Shown here: in pieces, positions 35,044 through 45,682 of the stretch | Layout of the letters: the number at the start of each line of letters is the position of its first letter | Numbering within the stretch: position 1 is the first letter of the stretch | Assembly: GCF_000026205.1 (NCBI RefSeq) | Contig: NC_011047.1 | Span: 496,001 to 560,000, forward strand | Length of the DNA: 64,000 bases | Direction of reading: 5' to 3' | Source: Candidatus Phytoplasma mali | GTDB taxonomy: Bacteria; Bacillota_I; Bacilli_A; Acholeplasmatales; Acholeplasmataceae | Program-made: the position numbers and the translations under genes | The notes under the pieces: generated by a model | Seen by the model: the letters and a program-made list of their open reading frames with translations, nothing else | Databases searched by the model: none | Told to the model about the DNA's origin: nothing

Positions 35044-37479
35044 ATGAGAAATGTTTTATATGATTTTAAAAAGATAGAGTACAAATGGCAACGTTATTGG
35101 CTTGAAAATAAAGTTTTTAAAACTTCTGATAATTTTGATAAAAAAAAATTTTATTGTTTAGATATGTTTCCCTATCCCTCGGCCGAAGGTTTACATGTAG
35201 GTCATATTGAAGGTTATACGGCCAGCGATATTTTTAGTCGTTTTAAAAAAATGCAAGGATATAATGTTTTACATCCTTTTGGTTGGGATTCTTTTGGTTT
35301 ACCAGCTGAACAATATGCTTTAAAAACTGGCAACAATCCTAGAAATTTTACTTATGAAAATATTAAAAATTTCAAAGAACAAATTATTAAAATGGGAAAA
35401 GGTGTAGATTGGGATAAAGAATTAGCTACTTCTGATAACGATTTTTATCATTGGACGCAATGGATTTTTAAGAAATTATATCAAAAAAATTTAGCAGTTT
35501 TAAAAGATTTAGAAGTTAATTTTTGTGAAGGATTAGGAACTGTTTTAGCTAATGAAGAAATAGTTTCTAAAGATGGTAAACTTTTTTCCGAAAGAGGCGA
35601 TTTTCCGGTTGTTAAAAAAACCTTAAAACAGTGGGTTTTGAAGATTACTGATTATGCAGAAAGGCTTTTAGATGATTTAGAACTTGTTGATTTTCCTTCA
35701 AATTTAAAACAAATTCAACGTAATTGGATTGGAAAATCTAGTGGAGTAATCATTACTTTTAAAGTTGATGGTTTTTCGGAAACTTTCGATGTTTTTACTA
35801 CTCGTCCTGATACTATTTTTGGCGTTACATGTTGTATTTTAGCGCCAGAACATATTTTAGTTAAAAAAATAACTAAAACTTTATTTCAAAAATCCATTTT
35901 TGATTATATTGAACAAACTAAACAAAAACAAGAACTAGAACGATCTATTGATAAAAATAAAACAGGTGTTTTTACTGGTTCATACGCTATTAACCCTGTT
36001 AATCAAAAAAAAGTACCAATTTGGATTTCAGACTATATTTTACCTCATTATGGGACTGGTGCTTTAGCAGCTGTTCCAGCACATGATCAAAGAGATTTTG
36101 AATTTGCTAAAAAATATCAATTAGAAATTATTTCTGTAATTAAAGATAAAGATAATCAAATACAAGAAGTTTTTTGTGGTGACGGAATACATTTTCAAAG
36201 TCATTTTTTAGATGGTTTAACTAACGAAACAGCTAAAATAAAAATTATTGAATTTTTAGAAAAAAATAAATTAGGTTATATTCATAATATTTATAAATTG
36301 CATGATTATTTTTTTTCACGTCAAAGATATTGGGGAGAACCTTTTCCAGTATTTTATGATGAAAAAGATAATATTCATTTACTTTCTGATGAAGAATTGC
36401 CTTTAGAATTACCTTATTTAAAAGATTTTAAACCTTCTAATAATGCAAAAGAGGCTCCTCCTTTATCGCGAGTTAAAAATTGGATTTATTTTGAAAAAAA
36501 TGGTAAAAAATATCGAAGAGATGCTAATACTATGTCACAATTGGCTGGTAGTTCTTGGTATTACATAGCTTATATTTTGAAAAATAGTTTAGGCATGTTA
36601 CCTTTAAATACTTTGGATTCTAAAAAAAAAATAGATTATTTTTTGCCTGTTGATTTATATATTGGAGGAGCTGAACATTCAACTGGTCATTTATTATGTG
36701 TTCGTTTTTGGCATAAAGTTTTATATGATTTAGGTTTAGTTTCTACTAAAGAACCTTTTAAAAAAATTATTCATCAAGGTATTATTTTAGGTAATGATAA
36801 TACTAAAATGAGTAAATCTAAAGGTAATGGTGTTAGTGCTAAATTAATGTTAGATCAATATGGAGCTGATGTTTTAAGATTATATGAAATGTTTTTAGGT
36901 CCATTGAGTGATACAAAAATTTGGTCTTATAAAAATATTAAAGGTTCTATTAAGTTTTTGGAACGTGTTTATAATATTTTTAATTTTGAAATTACAACAA
37001 TTAATCAAAAAGAGTTAGAATTTTTATATCATACCACTGTTAAAAAAGTAACTGATTTATATGAAAAATTAAAATTTAATGTAGCGATAAGTCAGTTAAT
37101 GATTTTTGTTAATGAAGTTTATAAACATAAAAAAATTTCTAAATACCAAGCAAGAGGTTTTTTAAAATTATTAAATCCTATCGCTCCTCATTTAACAGAA
37201 GAATTAAATCAATTATTTTTAAATGAAAAACCAATATGTTTTTCTTCTTTCCCTTCTTATGATGAAAGTTTTTTATCTTTAAAAAATGTAGAAATTATAA
37301 TTCAAATTAATGGTAAGTTACGTTCAAAAATTACTAGTTTAATGAATGAAAGTAAAGAAAATATTTTAAAAATAGCTTTACAAGATGCTAAAATTATTAA
37401 TTATATTCACCATAAACAAAAAATTCAAAAAATAATTTTTGTTAATAATAAATTGTTAAATATTGTTTTAAAAAAATAA
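35044..37479 (+). CDS. leuS: Leucyl-tRNA synthetase
   Basis: Class I synthetase with editing domain, 811 aa, full length. HIGH motif in [18 protein letters not shown] (near 41-58), CP1 editing domain with [19 protein letters not shown] near 245-263 and the [19 protein letters not shown] region near 335-355, KMSKS in [13 protein letters not shown] near 590, and a C-terminal anticodon-binding region. AAAGGA precedes the ATG. Confidence 0.97.
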   Translation: MRNVLYDFKKIEYKWQRYWLENKVFKTSDNFDKKKFYCLDMFPYPSAEGLHVGHIEGYTASDIFSRFKKMQGYNVLHPFGWDSFGLPAEQYALKTGNNPRNFTYENIKNFKEQIIKMGKGVDWDKELATSDNDFYHWTQWIFKKLYQKNLAVLKDLEVNFCEGLGTVLANEEIVSKDGKLFSERGDFPVVKKTLKQWVLKITDYAERLLDDLELVDFPSNLKQIQRNWIGKSSGVIITFKVDGFSETFDVFTTRPDTIFGVTCCILAPEHILVKKITKTLFQKSIFDYIEQTKQKQELERSIDKNKTGVFTGSYAINPVNQKKVPIWISDYILPHYGTGALAAVPAHDQRDFEFAKKYQLEIISVIKDKDNQIQEVFCGDGIHFQSHFLDGLTNETAKIKIIEFLEKNKLGYIHNIYKLHDYFFSRQRYWGEPFPVFYDEKDNIHLLSDEELPLELPYLKDFKPSNNAKEAPPLSRVKNWIYFEKNGKKYRRDANTMSQLAGSSWYYIAYILKNSLGMLPLNTLDSKKKIDYFLPVDLYIGGAEHSTGHLLCVRFWHKVLYDLGLVSTKEPFKKIIHQGIILGNDNTKMSKSKGNGVSAKLMLDQYGADVLRLYEMFLGPLSDTKIWSYKNIKGSIKFLERVYNIFNFEITTINQKELEFLYHTTVKKVTDLYEKLKFNVAISQLMIFVNEVYKHKKISKYQARGFLKLLNPIAPHLTEELNQLFLNEKPICFSSFPSYDESFLSLKNVEIIIQINGKLRSKITSLMNESKENILKIALQDAKIINYIHHKQKIQKIIFVNNKLLNIVLKK

Positions 37480-37543
37480 TAAAAATTGATTTATTATATT
37501 AATTTTTTAATTATAAAAATATGAAAGGGTATAAATAAAAATT

Positions 37544-38176
37544 ATGAAATTAAACAAAAAAGGACTTTTAATTATTATTTCTGGTCCTTCTGGCGTTGGT
37601 AAAGAAACTGTAAGAAAAGCTTTATTTAATATTAAAAATCATAATTTTATTTATTCTATTTCTTTTACTACTAGGCCGCAAAGATCATATGAAAAACAAG
37701 GAAAAAATTATTATTTTGTTTCTGAAAAACAATTTTTAAATTATATTAATAAAGATTATTTTTTAGAATGGGCTAAGTTTTTAGGTTATTATTATGGTAC
37801 ACCTCGTAATGCTATTGAAGAAGATATGAAAAAAGGTAAAGAAGTTATTGTAGAGGTAGAAGTTGAAGGGGCTTTAAAAATTAGAGAAAAAAACATTAAA
37901 GATGCTGTTTTTATTTTTATTGTTCCACCGAGTAAGAAAAGTTTATATGATCGTTTGAAAAAAAGAGGAACAGAAACAGAACAAATTATACAACAAAGAA
38001 TTCAAAAAGCAGATAAAGAATTTTTACTTGCTTATAAATATGATTATATTGTTATGAATGATGAAATTAACAATGCTGCTAATAGAATAATTTCTATTAT
38101 AAGTGCAGAACATTCTAAAACTAAAAGAAGTATTTATACTTATTTTAAAATTTTAGAAGGAGAGAAAATTAAATGA
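37544..38176 (+). CDS. gmk: Guanylate kinase
   Basis: GMP to GDP phosphorylation, 210 aa. P-loop ISGPSGVGKETV near 12-23, GMP-binding SFTTRPQRSYEKQGKNYYFV, EVEVEGALKI and IFIVPPSKKSLYDRLKKRGTE. AAAGGG precedes the start. Its stop overlaps rpoZ by four bases, the usual gmk-rpoZ pair. Confidence 0.97.
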   Translation: MKLNKKGLLIIISGPSGVGKETVRKALFNIKNHNFIYSISFTTRPQRSYEKQGKNYYFVSEKQFLNYINKDYFLEWAKFLGYYYGTPRNAIEEDMKKGKEVIVEVEVEGALKIREKNIKDAVFIFIVPPSKKSLYDRLKKRGTETEQIIQQRIQKADKEFLLAYKYDYIVMNDEINNAANRIISIISAEHSKTKRSIYTYFKILEGEKIK

Positions 38177-38388
38177 TAAAAAAAAATAAAGATGGTCTTA
38201 ATTATCCTTCCATTGATAAATTATTGGAAAAAGTTGATTCTAAATATAAATTAGTTTATATTGCTAGTAAAATTGCACATATTATAGAAGATCAAAAATT
38301 AGAATTAAAAGAATGCATTTGTCAAAAAAACATCGGTAAAGCTTTGGAAGAAATTATTAAAGATAAAGTAACAGTCGTTTTTGAATAA
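38173..38388 (+). CDS. rpoZ: RNA polymerase omega subunit
   Basis: 71 aa. Contains YPSIDKLLEKVDSKYKLVYI and ASKIAHII, the omega signature, and ends with NIGKALEEIIKDK as in Firmicutes. Translationally coupled to gmk (ATGA). Confidence 0.9.
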   Translation: MIKKNKDGLNYPSIDKLLEKVDSKYKLVYIASKIAHIIEDQKLELKECICQKNIGKALEEIIKDKVTVVFE

Positions 38389-38423
38389 TTTATTTTTCAA
38401 AAATTATAATTTTTAATTATTGA

Positions 38424-39326
38424 ATGAAATTAAACCATATTCCAGTTTTACCGAAAGAAGTTTTAAAATATTTAAATGTTAAATCATCCGGCATTTATGT
38501 TGATGCTACATTAGGCGGTGGTGGTCATAGTGAATTGATTTTAGAAAAATTAAAAAAAGGTTTTTTATATGCTTTTGACCAAGATATTTTTGCCATTAAA
38601 CAATCAAAAAAATTATTTGCTAATAATCATAAAATTGAATTAATTCATAGCAATTTCTTTTTTTTAAAACAAGAATTAAATAAAAGAGGCGTTTTTTTTG
38701 TTGATGGTATTATTTTTGATTTAGGTTTATCTTCTTTTCAGATTGATGATAAAGAGAGAGGTTTTAGTTATTTATCTAATGAATTTTTAGATATGAGAAT
38801 GGATAGAGAACAAAAACTTACTGCTCATTATATAATTAATAATTATAGTTTTGAAAAATTAAGAAACATTTTTTTTAATTTCGGACAAGAAAAAAATTCT
38901 TCTTTAATAGCTGCTGAAATTATAAAAAAAAGACCTTTGAACACAACTTTTGAATTAGTTGAAATTGCAGATAAATTTAATTATAATAGAAAAGGTCATA
39001 GTTCTAAAAAAATTTTCCAAGCTTTACGTATTGAAGTGAATAAAGAATTAGAGTTATTACAAAAAACCTTACATCAGTGCTTATCTTTATTGAAAGAAGG
39101 TAGTTCGATAGTAGTTATTAGTTTTCATTCTTTAGAAGATCGTTTAGTTAAAAATTTCTTTAGAGCAAACAGTATTATTAATCTGCCAACTAAATTACCA
39201 ATAGTTAGTAATTTCAAAACTGTTTTAAAAATCATTACTAAGAAAGTTGTTAAACCTAGTTTAGAAGAAATAGCTTTTAATCATCGTAGTCGTTCTGCTA
39301 AATTAAGAGCTGCGGTAAAAAATTAA
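38424..39326 (+). CDS. rsmH: 16S rRNA m4C1402 methyltransferase RsmH
   Basis: SAM-dependent methyltransferase (MraW), 300 aa. N-terminal [16 protein letters not shown] motif [14 protein letters not shown] near 28-41, [19 protein letters not shown] near 95-115, and C-terminal [12 protein letters not shown] and [11 protein letters not shown]. Retained although phytoplasmas have no cell wall and the usual mra/fts cluster is absent here. No strong Shine-Dalgarno site before the ATG. Confidence 0.95.
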
Positions 39327-39372
39327 TAAAATTTTTAAAAAAAATAAAAAAAATAGGAGTTTTAAAAAAATC

Positions 39373-40545
39373 ATGGATATAAATCAAAAATCTTTACTTT
39401 TACATGAAAAAAATAAAGGTAAATTAGCAACTAAATCTAAAATAGAAATAAAAAACTTTGATGATTTATCGTTAGCTTATACTCCGGGAGTAGCTGAACC
39501 TTGTCGTAAAATTAATCAAAATAATAACGATGTTTATAAATATACTATGAAATCAAATACTGTGGCCGTTATTACTAATGGGACTGCGGTTTTAGGTTTA
39601 GGTGATATCGGTCCTAAAGCTGCTATTCCTGTTATGGAAGGTAAATCGATTTTATTTAAACAATTTGCTGATATTGATTCTTTTCCGATTTGTATAGATT
39701 CAAAAGATTCTCAAGAAATTATAAATATTGTTTCTAAAATTTCTTCTGTTTTTGGTGCAATTAATTTAGAAGATATCAAAGCTCCAGAATGTTTTGAGAT
39801 AGAAGAAAAATTAAAACAAAAATTAGATATTCCAGTTTTCCATGATGATCAACATGGTACAGCTATTGTAGTTTCGGCTGGAATTATTAATTCTTTAAAA
39901 ATTGTTAATAAAAAGTTAGAAGAATCTGAAGCTCTGATTATTGGTGCTGGTTCTGCTGGTATTTCTATAGCTAAAATGTTAATTTCATTAAAAATTAAAA
40001 ATGTTGTTTTATATGATAAAAAAGGTGTTATTTATAAAGATCGTGAATGGTTAAATAAAGAACAACAGAAAATATCTTTAATTACTAATTTACATCAAGA
40101 AAAAAGTAATCTAATTGATATTTTTAAAAATAAAGATATTGTAATTGGAGTGGCTGGACCTAATATTATTACTAAAGAAATGATTTCTAATATGAATAAA
40201 GATTCTATTGTTTTCGCTTTAGCTAACCCAGTTCCAGAAATTATGCCTCAAGAAGCTAAAAAAGCTGGTGCTAGAATCGTTGCCACTGGTAGATCTGATT
40301 TTCCTAATCAAATTAATAATGTTTTAGTTTTTCCTGGAATATTTAAAGGTGCTTTAGAAGCTAAAGCTACCGAAATCAATGATGAAATGAAAATATCCTC
40401 AGTTTATGCTTTATCTAACATCATTTCTGAAAAAGAATTAAACGAAAATAATATTATTCCTAATGTTTTCGATAAAAGAGTAGTTAAAGAAATTTCTAAA
40501 TCTGTTATTGAAGCAGCCATTAAAACTAACGTAATAAGAAAATAA
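39373..40545 (+). CDS. NAD(P)-dependent malic enzyme
   Basis: Oxidative decarboxylation of malate to pyruvate, 390 aa, the short prokaryotic form. Malic N-domain with [14 protein letters not shown] near 35-48, [20 protein letters not shown] near 59-79 and [14 protein letters not shown] near 157-170; NAD-binding [13 protein letters not shown] near 196-208; [11 protein letters not shown] near 280. Malate is thought to be a main carbon source for phytoplasmas, so this is a core metabolic gene. GGAG lies before the ATG; a terminator follows at 40568. Confidence 0.94.
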   Translation: MDINQKSLLLHEKNKGKLATKSKIEIKNFDDLSLAYTPGVAEPCRKINQNNNDVYKYTMKSNTVAVITNGTAVLGLGDIGPKAAIPVMEGKSILFKQFADIDSFPICIDSKDSQEIINIVSKISSVFGAINLEDIKAPECFEIEEKLKQKLDIPVFHDDQHGTAIVVSAGIINSLKIVNKKLEESEALIIGAGSAGISIAKMLISLKIKNVVLYDKKGVIYKDREWLNKEQQKISLITNLHQEKSNLIDIFKNKDIVIGVAGPNIITKEMISNMNKDSIVFALANPVPEIMPQEAKKAGARIVATGRSDFPNQINNVLVFPGIFKGALEAKATEINDEMKISSVYALSNIISEKELNENNIIPNVFDKRVVKEISKSVIEAAIKTNVIRK

Positions 40546-40567
40546 TTTTTTTAATTAATTTAATCAA

Positions 40568-40596
40568 TTAAAATCCAAATAGGATTTTAATTTTTA
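40568..40596 (+). terminator. Terminator of the malic enzyme gene
   Basis: Stem AAAATCC/GGATTTT, loop AAATA, then AATTTTTAT. Confidence 0.6.
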
Positions 40597-41006
40597 TATA
40601 TTGAATAAATATTTGCAATATAATTAAATTAACTATTGAATGGTTAGAAAATTTTTTTACGATGTGTTTATTTTGTGATGGGGATTAAAACAATAATGAT
40701 GAAAATTAAATATTTTAATTATATCTCGATATTTTAGTTTATTAAATTTCAGAACAATAATATTTTAATTTATTTATCATATTTGATAAATGAATTACCA
40801 AAAATTTAAAAATGATTGACAAGATTTGATTATTTTTTATAAAAATTATATGTGCTAAGCATTTATCTTGAAAAAAAAATAAATAATGATAAAATAAAGA
40901 TTAATAATTGAGATAATAAAAAAAATAATAATAATTATCTTGATTATTTTTTTTTTTTTTAGACAATAAATTTTTGTTTATAATTAGAAAGTTGAGGTTT
41001 TTTATT
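40597..41006. other. Backbone-accessory junction
   Basis: About 400 AT-rich bases without a gene; TTGACAAGATTTGATT near 40815 is promoter-like. The following genes are accessory. Confidence 0.35.
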
Positions 41007-41555
41007 TTGAAAATTAACAATAGATTTAAAAATAATAATATTTTATTATTTTTTTTAACAATAATATTTTTTTTATTAAGTAGTAATTTAATTAAGGCTA
41101 ATTCGGATAATGTAGGGACAAATATAGAAAATATTTTTGATGTTAAAAATCAATCAATTCAAAGTATTAAAACAGAAATAGAACCTCCAATTAAACCAAT
41201 AACAAATACTAAAATAGGTTATAATTCTGATGGTAAAACTATAGATTATCGTACTAAATATCACCCTTTAACACAAAATAAAACTCAACATACTTGTTAC
41301 ACTCCAAATGGTAAAAGAATTTTGTGTAGACAAATATTCGATCCTCAAACCGAAGAATTAATTTCTTTAGACACTAGATTTAATTATTTAAATAATGGTA
41401 AAAAAGTTGTAATTAGGTATGTCACAGAATTTGATCTTTTAACAGGTAATATAGCAAAAAAAACATGTTATCGTCCTGATAGGAATCAACAAATTGCTTA
41501 TATTGAATATTATGATCTTCAAACAGAAGAATTAACAGGAATATTTTATTTTTAA
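41007..41555 (+). CDS. Secreted DUF2963-like repeat protein
   Basis: I chose TTG 41007 because GAGG lies ten bases upstream; the TTG at 40974 has no site. The protein is then 182 aa: basic N-region, strongly hydrophobic core (NILLFFLTIIFFLLSSNLIKA), cleavage expected after IKA. The mature part has repeating units of the form Y-x-x-(D/N)G-K...(F/Y)D-x-x-T-(E/G), with TCYTPNGKR, FDPQTEELIS, FDLLTGNIAKKTCYRPD and YDLQTEELTG. This is the DUF2963-type repeat found in phytoplasma secreted proteins; function unknown. A related protein is at 57024. Confidence 0.7.
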   Translation: MKINNRFKNNNILLFFLTIIFFLLSSNLIKANSDNVGTNIENIFDVKNQSIQSIKTEIEPPIKPITNTKIGYNSDGKTIDYRTKYHPLTQNKTQHTCYTPNGKRILCRQIFDPQTEELISLDTRFNYLNNGKKVVIRYVTEFDLLTGNIAKKTCYRPDRNQQIAYIEYYDLQTEELTGIFYF

Positions 41556-42123
41556 AATTATTTATTTAAATAATATTTAATTAATTAGGTTATTAATTTA
41601 TTTTATTTTTTCTAATTTTTAAATTTATCCGAATTAATAATCAAAATAAAAAGTAAATATTATAATTTAAAATTAGTTTTATTAAAAAATACAAAAAAAT
41701 CATTTATCGAAAATAAAAAAATAAGTAAAAAGCTTTTTACTTTTTTTTTATTTTATTTTGCTATAATATTGAAAATGTTTAATTAAGTAAGAATACTTCT
41801 TCAAAAAAAACATTATTTATTCAATTAGTTATTCAGGAATAAAAGAAAATGGTGTTTTAGAATATACAATGACTGAATTTGTTGATTTTTTTGAAGAAAA
41901 AATTATATCACCAATTCAACCATATAATTCTCAATCTATTTCTAATGAATTGAAAAAAGTTAAATAAAAAACTCATGAAGAAATATTTGAAAAAATATTA
42001 TTTTTGATATTTACAAGTTATTTATATATTCCGATAGTTGTTTTAAAAGAAAATTAAAAATATAATATAAAAATTAATAATATTAAATTTATATATAACT
42101 GAGAGGAAAAAATATATTTTAAA
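41556..42123. other. Intergenic region with a terminator and a gene remnant
   Basis: Palindromic terminator at 41723-41750, then TATAAT near 41762. From about 41800 to 41967 an open frame without a good start encodes about 55 residues ending SISNELKKVK, probably a gene fragment of unknown origin. The rest shows nothing. Confidence 0.4.
41723..41750 (+). terminator. Intrinsic terminator
   Basis: Palindrome AAGTAAAAAGCTTTTTACTT followed by a long T run. Confidence 0.75.
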
Positions 42124-42915
42124 ATGAAAATTACTTTGTTAAAAAAAATAATTATTATTACATTATTGTTTATAAGCGCTTCCTTAATTGAAGCGGTGTC
42201 TAAATTTACTATTAATGCTTCAACAGATTGTCATAATTCTTTTTTTAAAATAGAATTTTTACCATTGATTTTAATAGGTTTTTTGTTTGGTTTAAAATAT
42301 GGCGTTCTAGCTAATTTGTTATATTTATTAATTCATTATATATTTGAATATGTTGTAGTTTTACATTCATTATCTGCAACTTTATCATTACCATCATCAT
42401 TTAATTTTTATTTGTTTTTTTTTAAATTTTTTTTACCTTATATATTTTGTTCTCTTTCTGGTTTATTTTATAGACAGGACTTGGAACATTTAAATCAAAA
42501 AAAAAATATTATATTAACTTTTTTGATTATAGTTATATTAAATATTATTTCTGTTTTTTTAACAGTTAATTTTTTATCTATTTCTTCTTTAGAAGCAGAT
42601 CATCATCACGAACATGAACATCACGAACATGAACATCACGAACATGAACATCACGAACATGAACATCACGAACATGAACATCACGAACATGAACATCACG
42701 AACATGAACATCACGAACATGAACATCACGAACATGAACATCACGAACATGAACATAATAGTTTATTGAAAAAATTTTTTAATGATAGTGTTCCTTTTAA
42801 AACCATTTATTTAATTTATAATTTATTATCAGTTTTATTTAATAATCTTACTATTTGCGTACTGGTTATTTTGATGACTCCTAGATTAAAAGAGAATTTA
42901 AATAAAATATCTTAA
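42124..42915 (+). CDS. ECF-transporter S-component-like membrane protein with His-rich loop
   Basis: 263 aa. About six membrane segments; LPLILIGFLFGLKYGVLANL near 47-66 resembles the core of ThiT-like substrate-binding S components of energy-coupling-factor vitamin transporters. Between the fourth and last hydrophobic parts is a loop of ten HHEHE units (about residues 161-210), an obvious divalent-metal-binding stretch unusual for S components. No EcfA/EcfT genes are nearby, so it would use shared ones. GAGAGGA lies well upstream of the start; spacing is long. Substrate unknown: a vitamin is the family norm, but the His loop suggests metal. Confidence 0.7.
   Translation: MKITLLKKIIIITLLFISASLIEAVSKFTINASTDCHNSFFKIEFLPLILIGFLFGLKYGVLANLLYLLIHYIFEYVVVLHSLSATLSLPSSFNFYLFFFKFFLPYIFCSLSGLFYRQDLEHLNQKKNIILTFLIIVILNIISVFLTVNFLSISSLEADHHHEHEHHEHEHHEHEHHEHEHHEHEHHEHEHHEHEHHEHEHHEHEHHEHEHNSLLKKFFNDSVPFKTIYLIYNLLSVLFNNLTICVLVILMTPRLKENLNKIS
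42604..42753 (+). repeat. Ten perfect 15-bp coding tandem repeats
   Basis: CATCACGAACATGAA repeated ten times without a mismatch; each unit encodes HHEHE. Perfect identity suggests recent expansion by slippage, always in frame. Confidence 0.95.
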
Positions 42916-42955
42916 TATTTAAAAAAATAAAAATATATATTATAAAGGAATAATC

Positions 42956-43594
42956 ATGCTTAAAACAAAAAAAATATCTCGAATAGAAAAGATATTCACT
43001 TTGATTACTTGTATAATTGGAATTTCAATTATTTATCTTTATATATTTTTTTCTTATTTAAACAATGAAGAAATAATAAAACCCATTTCTAAAACAAAAA
43101 TTAACCAAAAATCTGCTTTTGAAACACATAAATTATTGAAAAGTGAACAAAATCTAATTTTTTTAAAAGATATTGATAAAAATGTGAGTCCTAGATTTAA
43201 AGAGAAATATCAAGAAATGAATAAATTTAAAGATAAAATAAAAAATAACAATTTCCAATTATCAATATTAGAAACAAAATTAAAATCATTAGAAGAACAA
43301 TTTAATTTAATAGAAAATAAAAAAAATGATGTAAAATTAAAATTACAACAAGAAGAAGACTTAAATAAATGGAAAGAATTGCAAATTGAACAAATTCACT
43401 TACAACAACAATATAATCAAAAAAATCATTTAATAGAAAGTATAAAAAAAATTAAACAAGACAATATGTTTTTAGAAATTTATATACGTGAATGCATTAA
43501 AATATTAAAATTTGAAGAAGATTTAAAACAATATTTAATTCAACAAGAAAAAAATAAAATTGATCGAAATATAAAAAAAATTAATATATCTTGA
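42956..43594 (+). CDS. Membrane-anchored coiled-coil protein (212 aa)
   Basis: AAAGGA precedes the ATG. One membrane segment (about 14-33) is followed by a Lys/Gln/Glu-rich coiled coil (about 75-200). It resembles the anchored coiled-coil proteins found beside hflB genes in phytoplasma PMUs, but I cannot name it. Its stop falls at the exact junction with an ftsH remnant (TCTTGACCGC aligns with CTCTAGACCGC of ftsH), so its C-terminus may have been created by that recombination. Confidence 0.65.
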   Translation: MLKTKKISRIEKIFTLITCIIGISIIYLYIFFSYLNNEEIIKPISKTKINQKSAFETHKLLKSEQNLIFLKDIDKNVSPRFKEKYQEMNKFKDKIKNNNFQLSILETKLKSLEEQFNLIENKKNDVKLKLQQEEDLNKWKELQIEQIHLQQQYNQKNHLIESIKKIKQDNMFLEIYIRECIKILKFEEDLKQYLIQQEKNKIDRNIKKINIS

Positions 43595-44156
43595 CCGCTT
43601 TTTAATGGGGCCCGTCAAGAAGTCAATTAAATATGACCCTGAAGAAAACGCCTTTATGGTCGCTTATCATGAAACGAGGCATATAGCAGAAGTTACCATT
43701 GGGGATTAAATTAAAACATGCTCAAAAAAGTTCAAAAATCACTATTATCCCCAACAGCATGCCTGCGTTTATAATTTAATGATGTCGGCAAAATAAACTT
43801 TCTTTTCTTCTCGAAAAAGAATGTTAGCACAAATCCAATCCTTTTTAGGAGGACGTGTCGCGGAAGAATTAGTTTTTGATGATATTTCTTCTGGTGCCTT
43901 TGACGACTTTCGACAAGCGACTAAAATTGCCCGGTTAATGGTGACTAAATACGGGATGAGTGATTTAGGAGTTAGTCAAGATTCCGAATTTTCGGATAAA
44001 AAACTGATTGATACCGCAATTAAAAAAATCATTTCCGAATGTTATCAACAAGTTCAAATAATTATTAAAGAAAACAAAGATTTGTTAGATAAAATTGCTA
44101 ATATACTTTTAGAACAAGAAACGATTACTCAAGCGGAAATAGAACAATTAGTGTGA
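43590..44156 (+). pseudogene. ftsH: ftsH C-terminal remnant (M41 peptidase region)
   Basis: Aligns with 63165-63717 of the intact ftsH. The first half has substitutions, small indels and stops: the zinc site HEAGH is destroyed (YHETRH) and the frame shifts several times. The second half, from 43821, is an open frame of 111 codons nearly identical to the intact gene for more than 200 bases, then diverges for about 100 bases and becomes nearly identical again. This patchy identity looks like partial gene conversion. It cannot encode a working protease. Confidence 0.85.
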
Positions 44157-44428
44157 TTATTATATTTTTCTTATTATCTCGGTTTATAAAAAAAGCATAA
44201 CAATAACTTTATAATTTTTTACATTCTTTTTTTTATTTGCATTTATTTTAAAAAAGTATTATATTAAAAATTATTAATTGTTAAAAATAAATTTTTTATT
44301 TTAATATTTATAATTTCTTTATTTGAGGTTTCAAATAATAATTGTTATTGGTGAATTACTATCATTTTTAATATATAAACATTTCATAATTTTAAAATGT
44401 CTTAAATATATATAGGAAAAAAATAAAT

Positions 44429-45682
44429 ATGGTATATTCTATAGAAAATTGTTTCGATGTTTCTGATTTTTTAGAACAAATTGATGAATTTAAAAAAGAT
44501 AAAAATAAAAAAATACCTTTAATGAGAGGTTATATTAGAAACGAAGAAAAAATTTTCTATTTTATTAGTCATAAAAATGATAATAAAATAAAGATACAAA
44601 TGAAAGTATTCACAAAAGATATAATAGATCGAGATATTATTGTTAAAAGTAAGTTGATCTGTAAAAATTTTTATGGTAACTATATTTTTAAACTAGAAAT
44701 TATTGATTGGTTATTTATAGAAGAAGATGAAAATAAAAACTGCCAAAAAACTATCAAAGTGATTAAATCAGATTCAAAAATAGGGATTTTAACCAATGAA
44801 AAAGGAGATGCTATTTCAGATATTGAAGCTGAATTAAACAAAGAAAATTATAAAAAATATGAAATATTTTCTGTTTTTACTCAAGGCTACAATGCTATTG
44901 TTGATATTTCTGACAAGGTGAAAGAAATAAATGATAAAAATCAATGTAATATCATTTTACTTAGCCGTGGAGGTGGTAATGAATCAGATATTGATGCAGT
45001 TTTTAATAATTTAGATATAATAAAAACTATTCAACAATCAAAAATCCCGATTGTTACTGCGATAGGTCACGCAAATGATGTTACTTTTTCTGATTTAGTG
45101 GCTTTTGATAATGCTACTACTCCCACCTCTGGTATTCAAATAGTTTTGAAATTAATAAAATCAGCTGTTGAATTTAAAAATAATAATAAAAATAATAATA
45201 ATGATAAACAATTATATTTATCTTTATATAAAATTATGTTAAAAATTAGAAAGTTTTTTTCAATATTTTTTAAATTAATAAAATCAGTTTTTGGCGTTAA
45301 AAATAATAACAATGATAAACAATTATATTTATCTTTATATAAAATTATGTTAAAAATTAAAAAAGGTTTTTCAGAAATAATAAATATTGAATTTTCAAAT
45401 CAAACTATTATTACCAATGTATATGATGAAAATGAAAATATAATTATTTTAAATTGGTGTTTATTGATTGAAATATTAAATCATTATAATTTTAAAATTT
45501 ATCGTTTATATTATGATAATGTTTCAAGTAATTTAAATTTAAAACAAAAAAGATTATATTTAAATGAAACTCAGTTAAAAGAAACGATAGATTTTGTATT
45601 TTTTGATTTTAATAATAGAGTTACTAATTATAATAATGATAAGAAATTATTATTTATCAATAAAAATATCGTCATAAATTAA
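44429..45682 (+). CDS. Exonuclease VII large-subunit-like protein
   Basis: 417 aa. Residues about 1-110 look like the OB-fold region of XseA; about 115-245 match its catalytic domain, with KIGILTNEKGDAISDIEAEL, the FTQGYNA counterpart of the usual VQG, ILLSRGGGNESD near 178-189, IVTAIGHANDVTFSDLVA near 207-224 and ATTPTSG. After about residue 250 it departs from XseA: two copies of NNNDKQLYLSLYKIMLKI separated by about 20 residues, then an unknown C-terminal domain. XseA degrades single-stranded DNA with XseB; no xseB is seen here. Likely an accessory, altered form. Confidence 0.75.
   Translation: MVYSIENCFDVSDFLEQIDEFKKDKNKKIPLMRGYIRNEEKIFYFISHKNDNKIKIQMKVFTKDIIDRDIIVKSKLICKNFYGNYIFKLEIIDWLFIEEDENKNCQKTIKVIKSDSKIGILTNEKGDAISDIEAELNKENYKKYEIFSVFTQGYNAIVDISDKVKEINDKNQCNIILLSRGGGNESDIDAVFNNLDIIKTIQQSKIPIVTAIGHANDVTFSDLVAFDNATTPTSGIQIVLKLIKSAVEFKNNNKNNNNDKQLYLSLYKIMLKIRKFFSIFFKLIKSVFGVKNNNNDKQLYLSLYKIMLKIKKGFSEIINIEFSNQTIITNVYDENENIIILNWCLLIEILNHYNFKIYRLYYDNVSSNLNLKQKRLYLNETQLKETIDFVFFDFNNRVTNYNNDKKLLFINKNIVIN
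45190..45362 (+). repeat. ~55-bp direct repeat inside the xseA-like gene
   Basis: AATGATAAACAATTATATTT and the ~35 bases after it occur at about 45200 and 45310, giving an in-frame duplication of NNDKQLYLSLYKIMLKI. The divergent stretch between them contains no stop. Confidence 0.8.
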
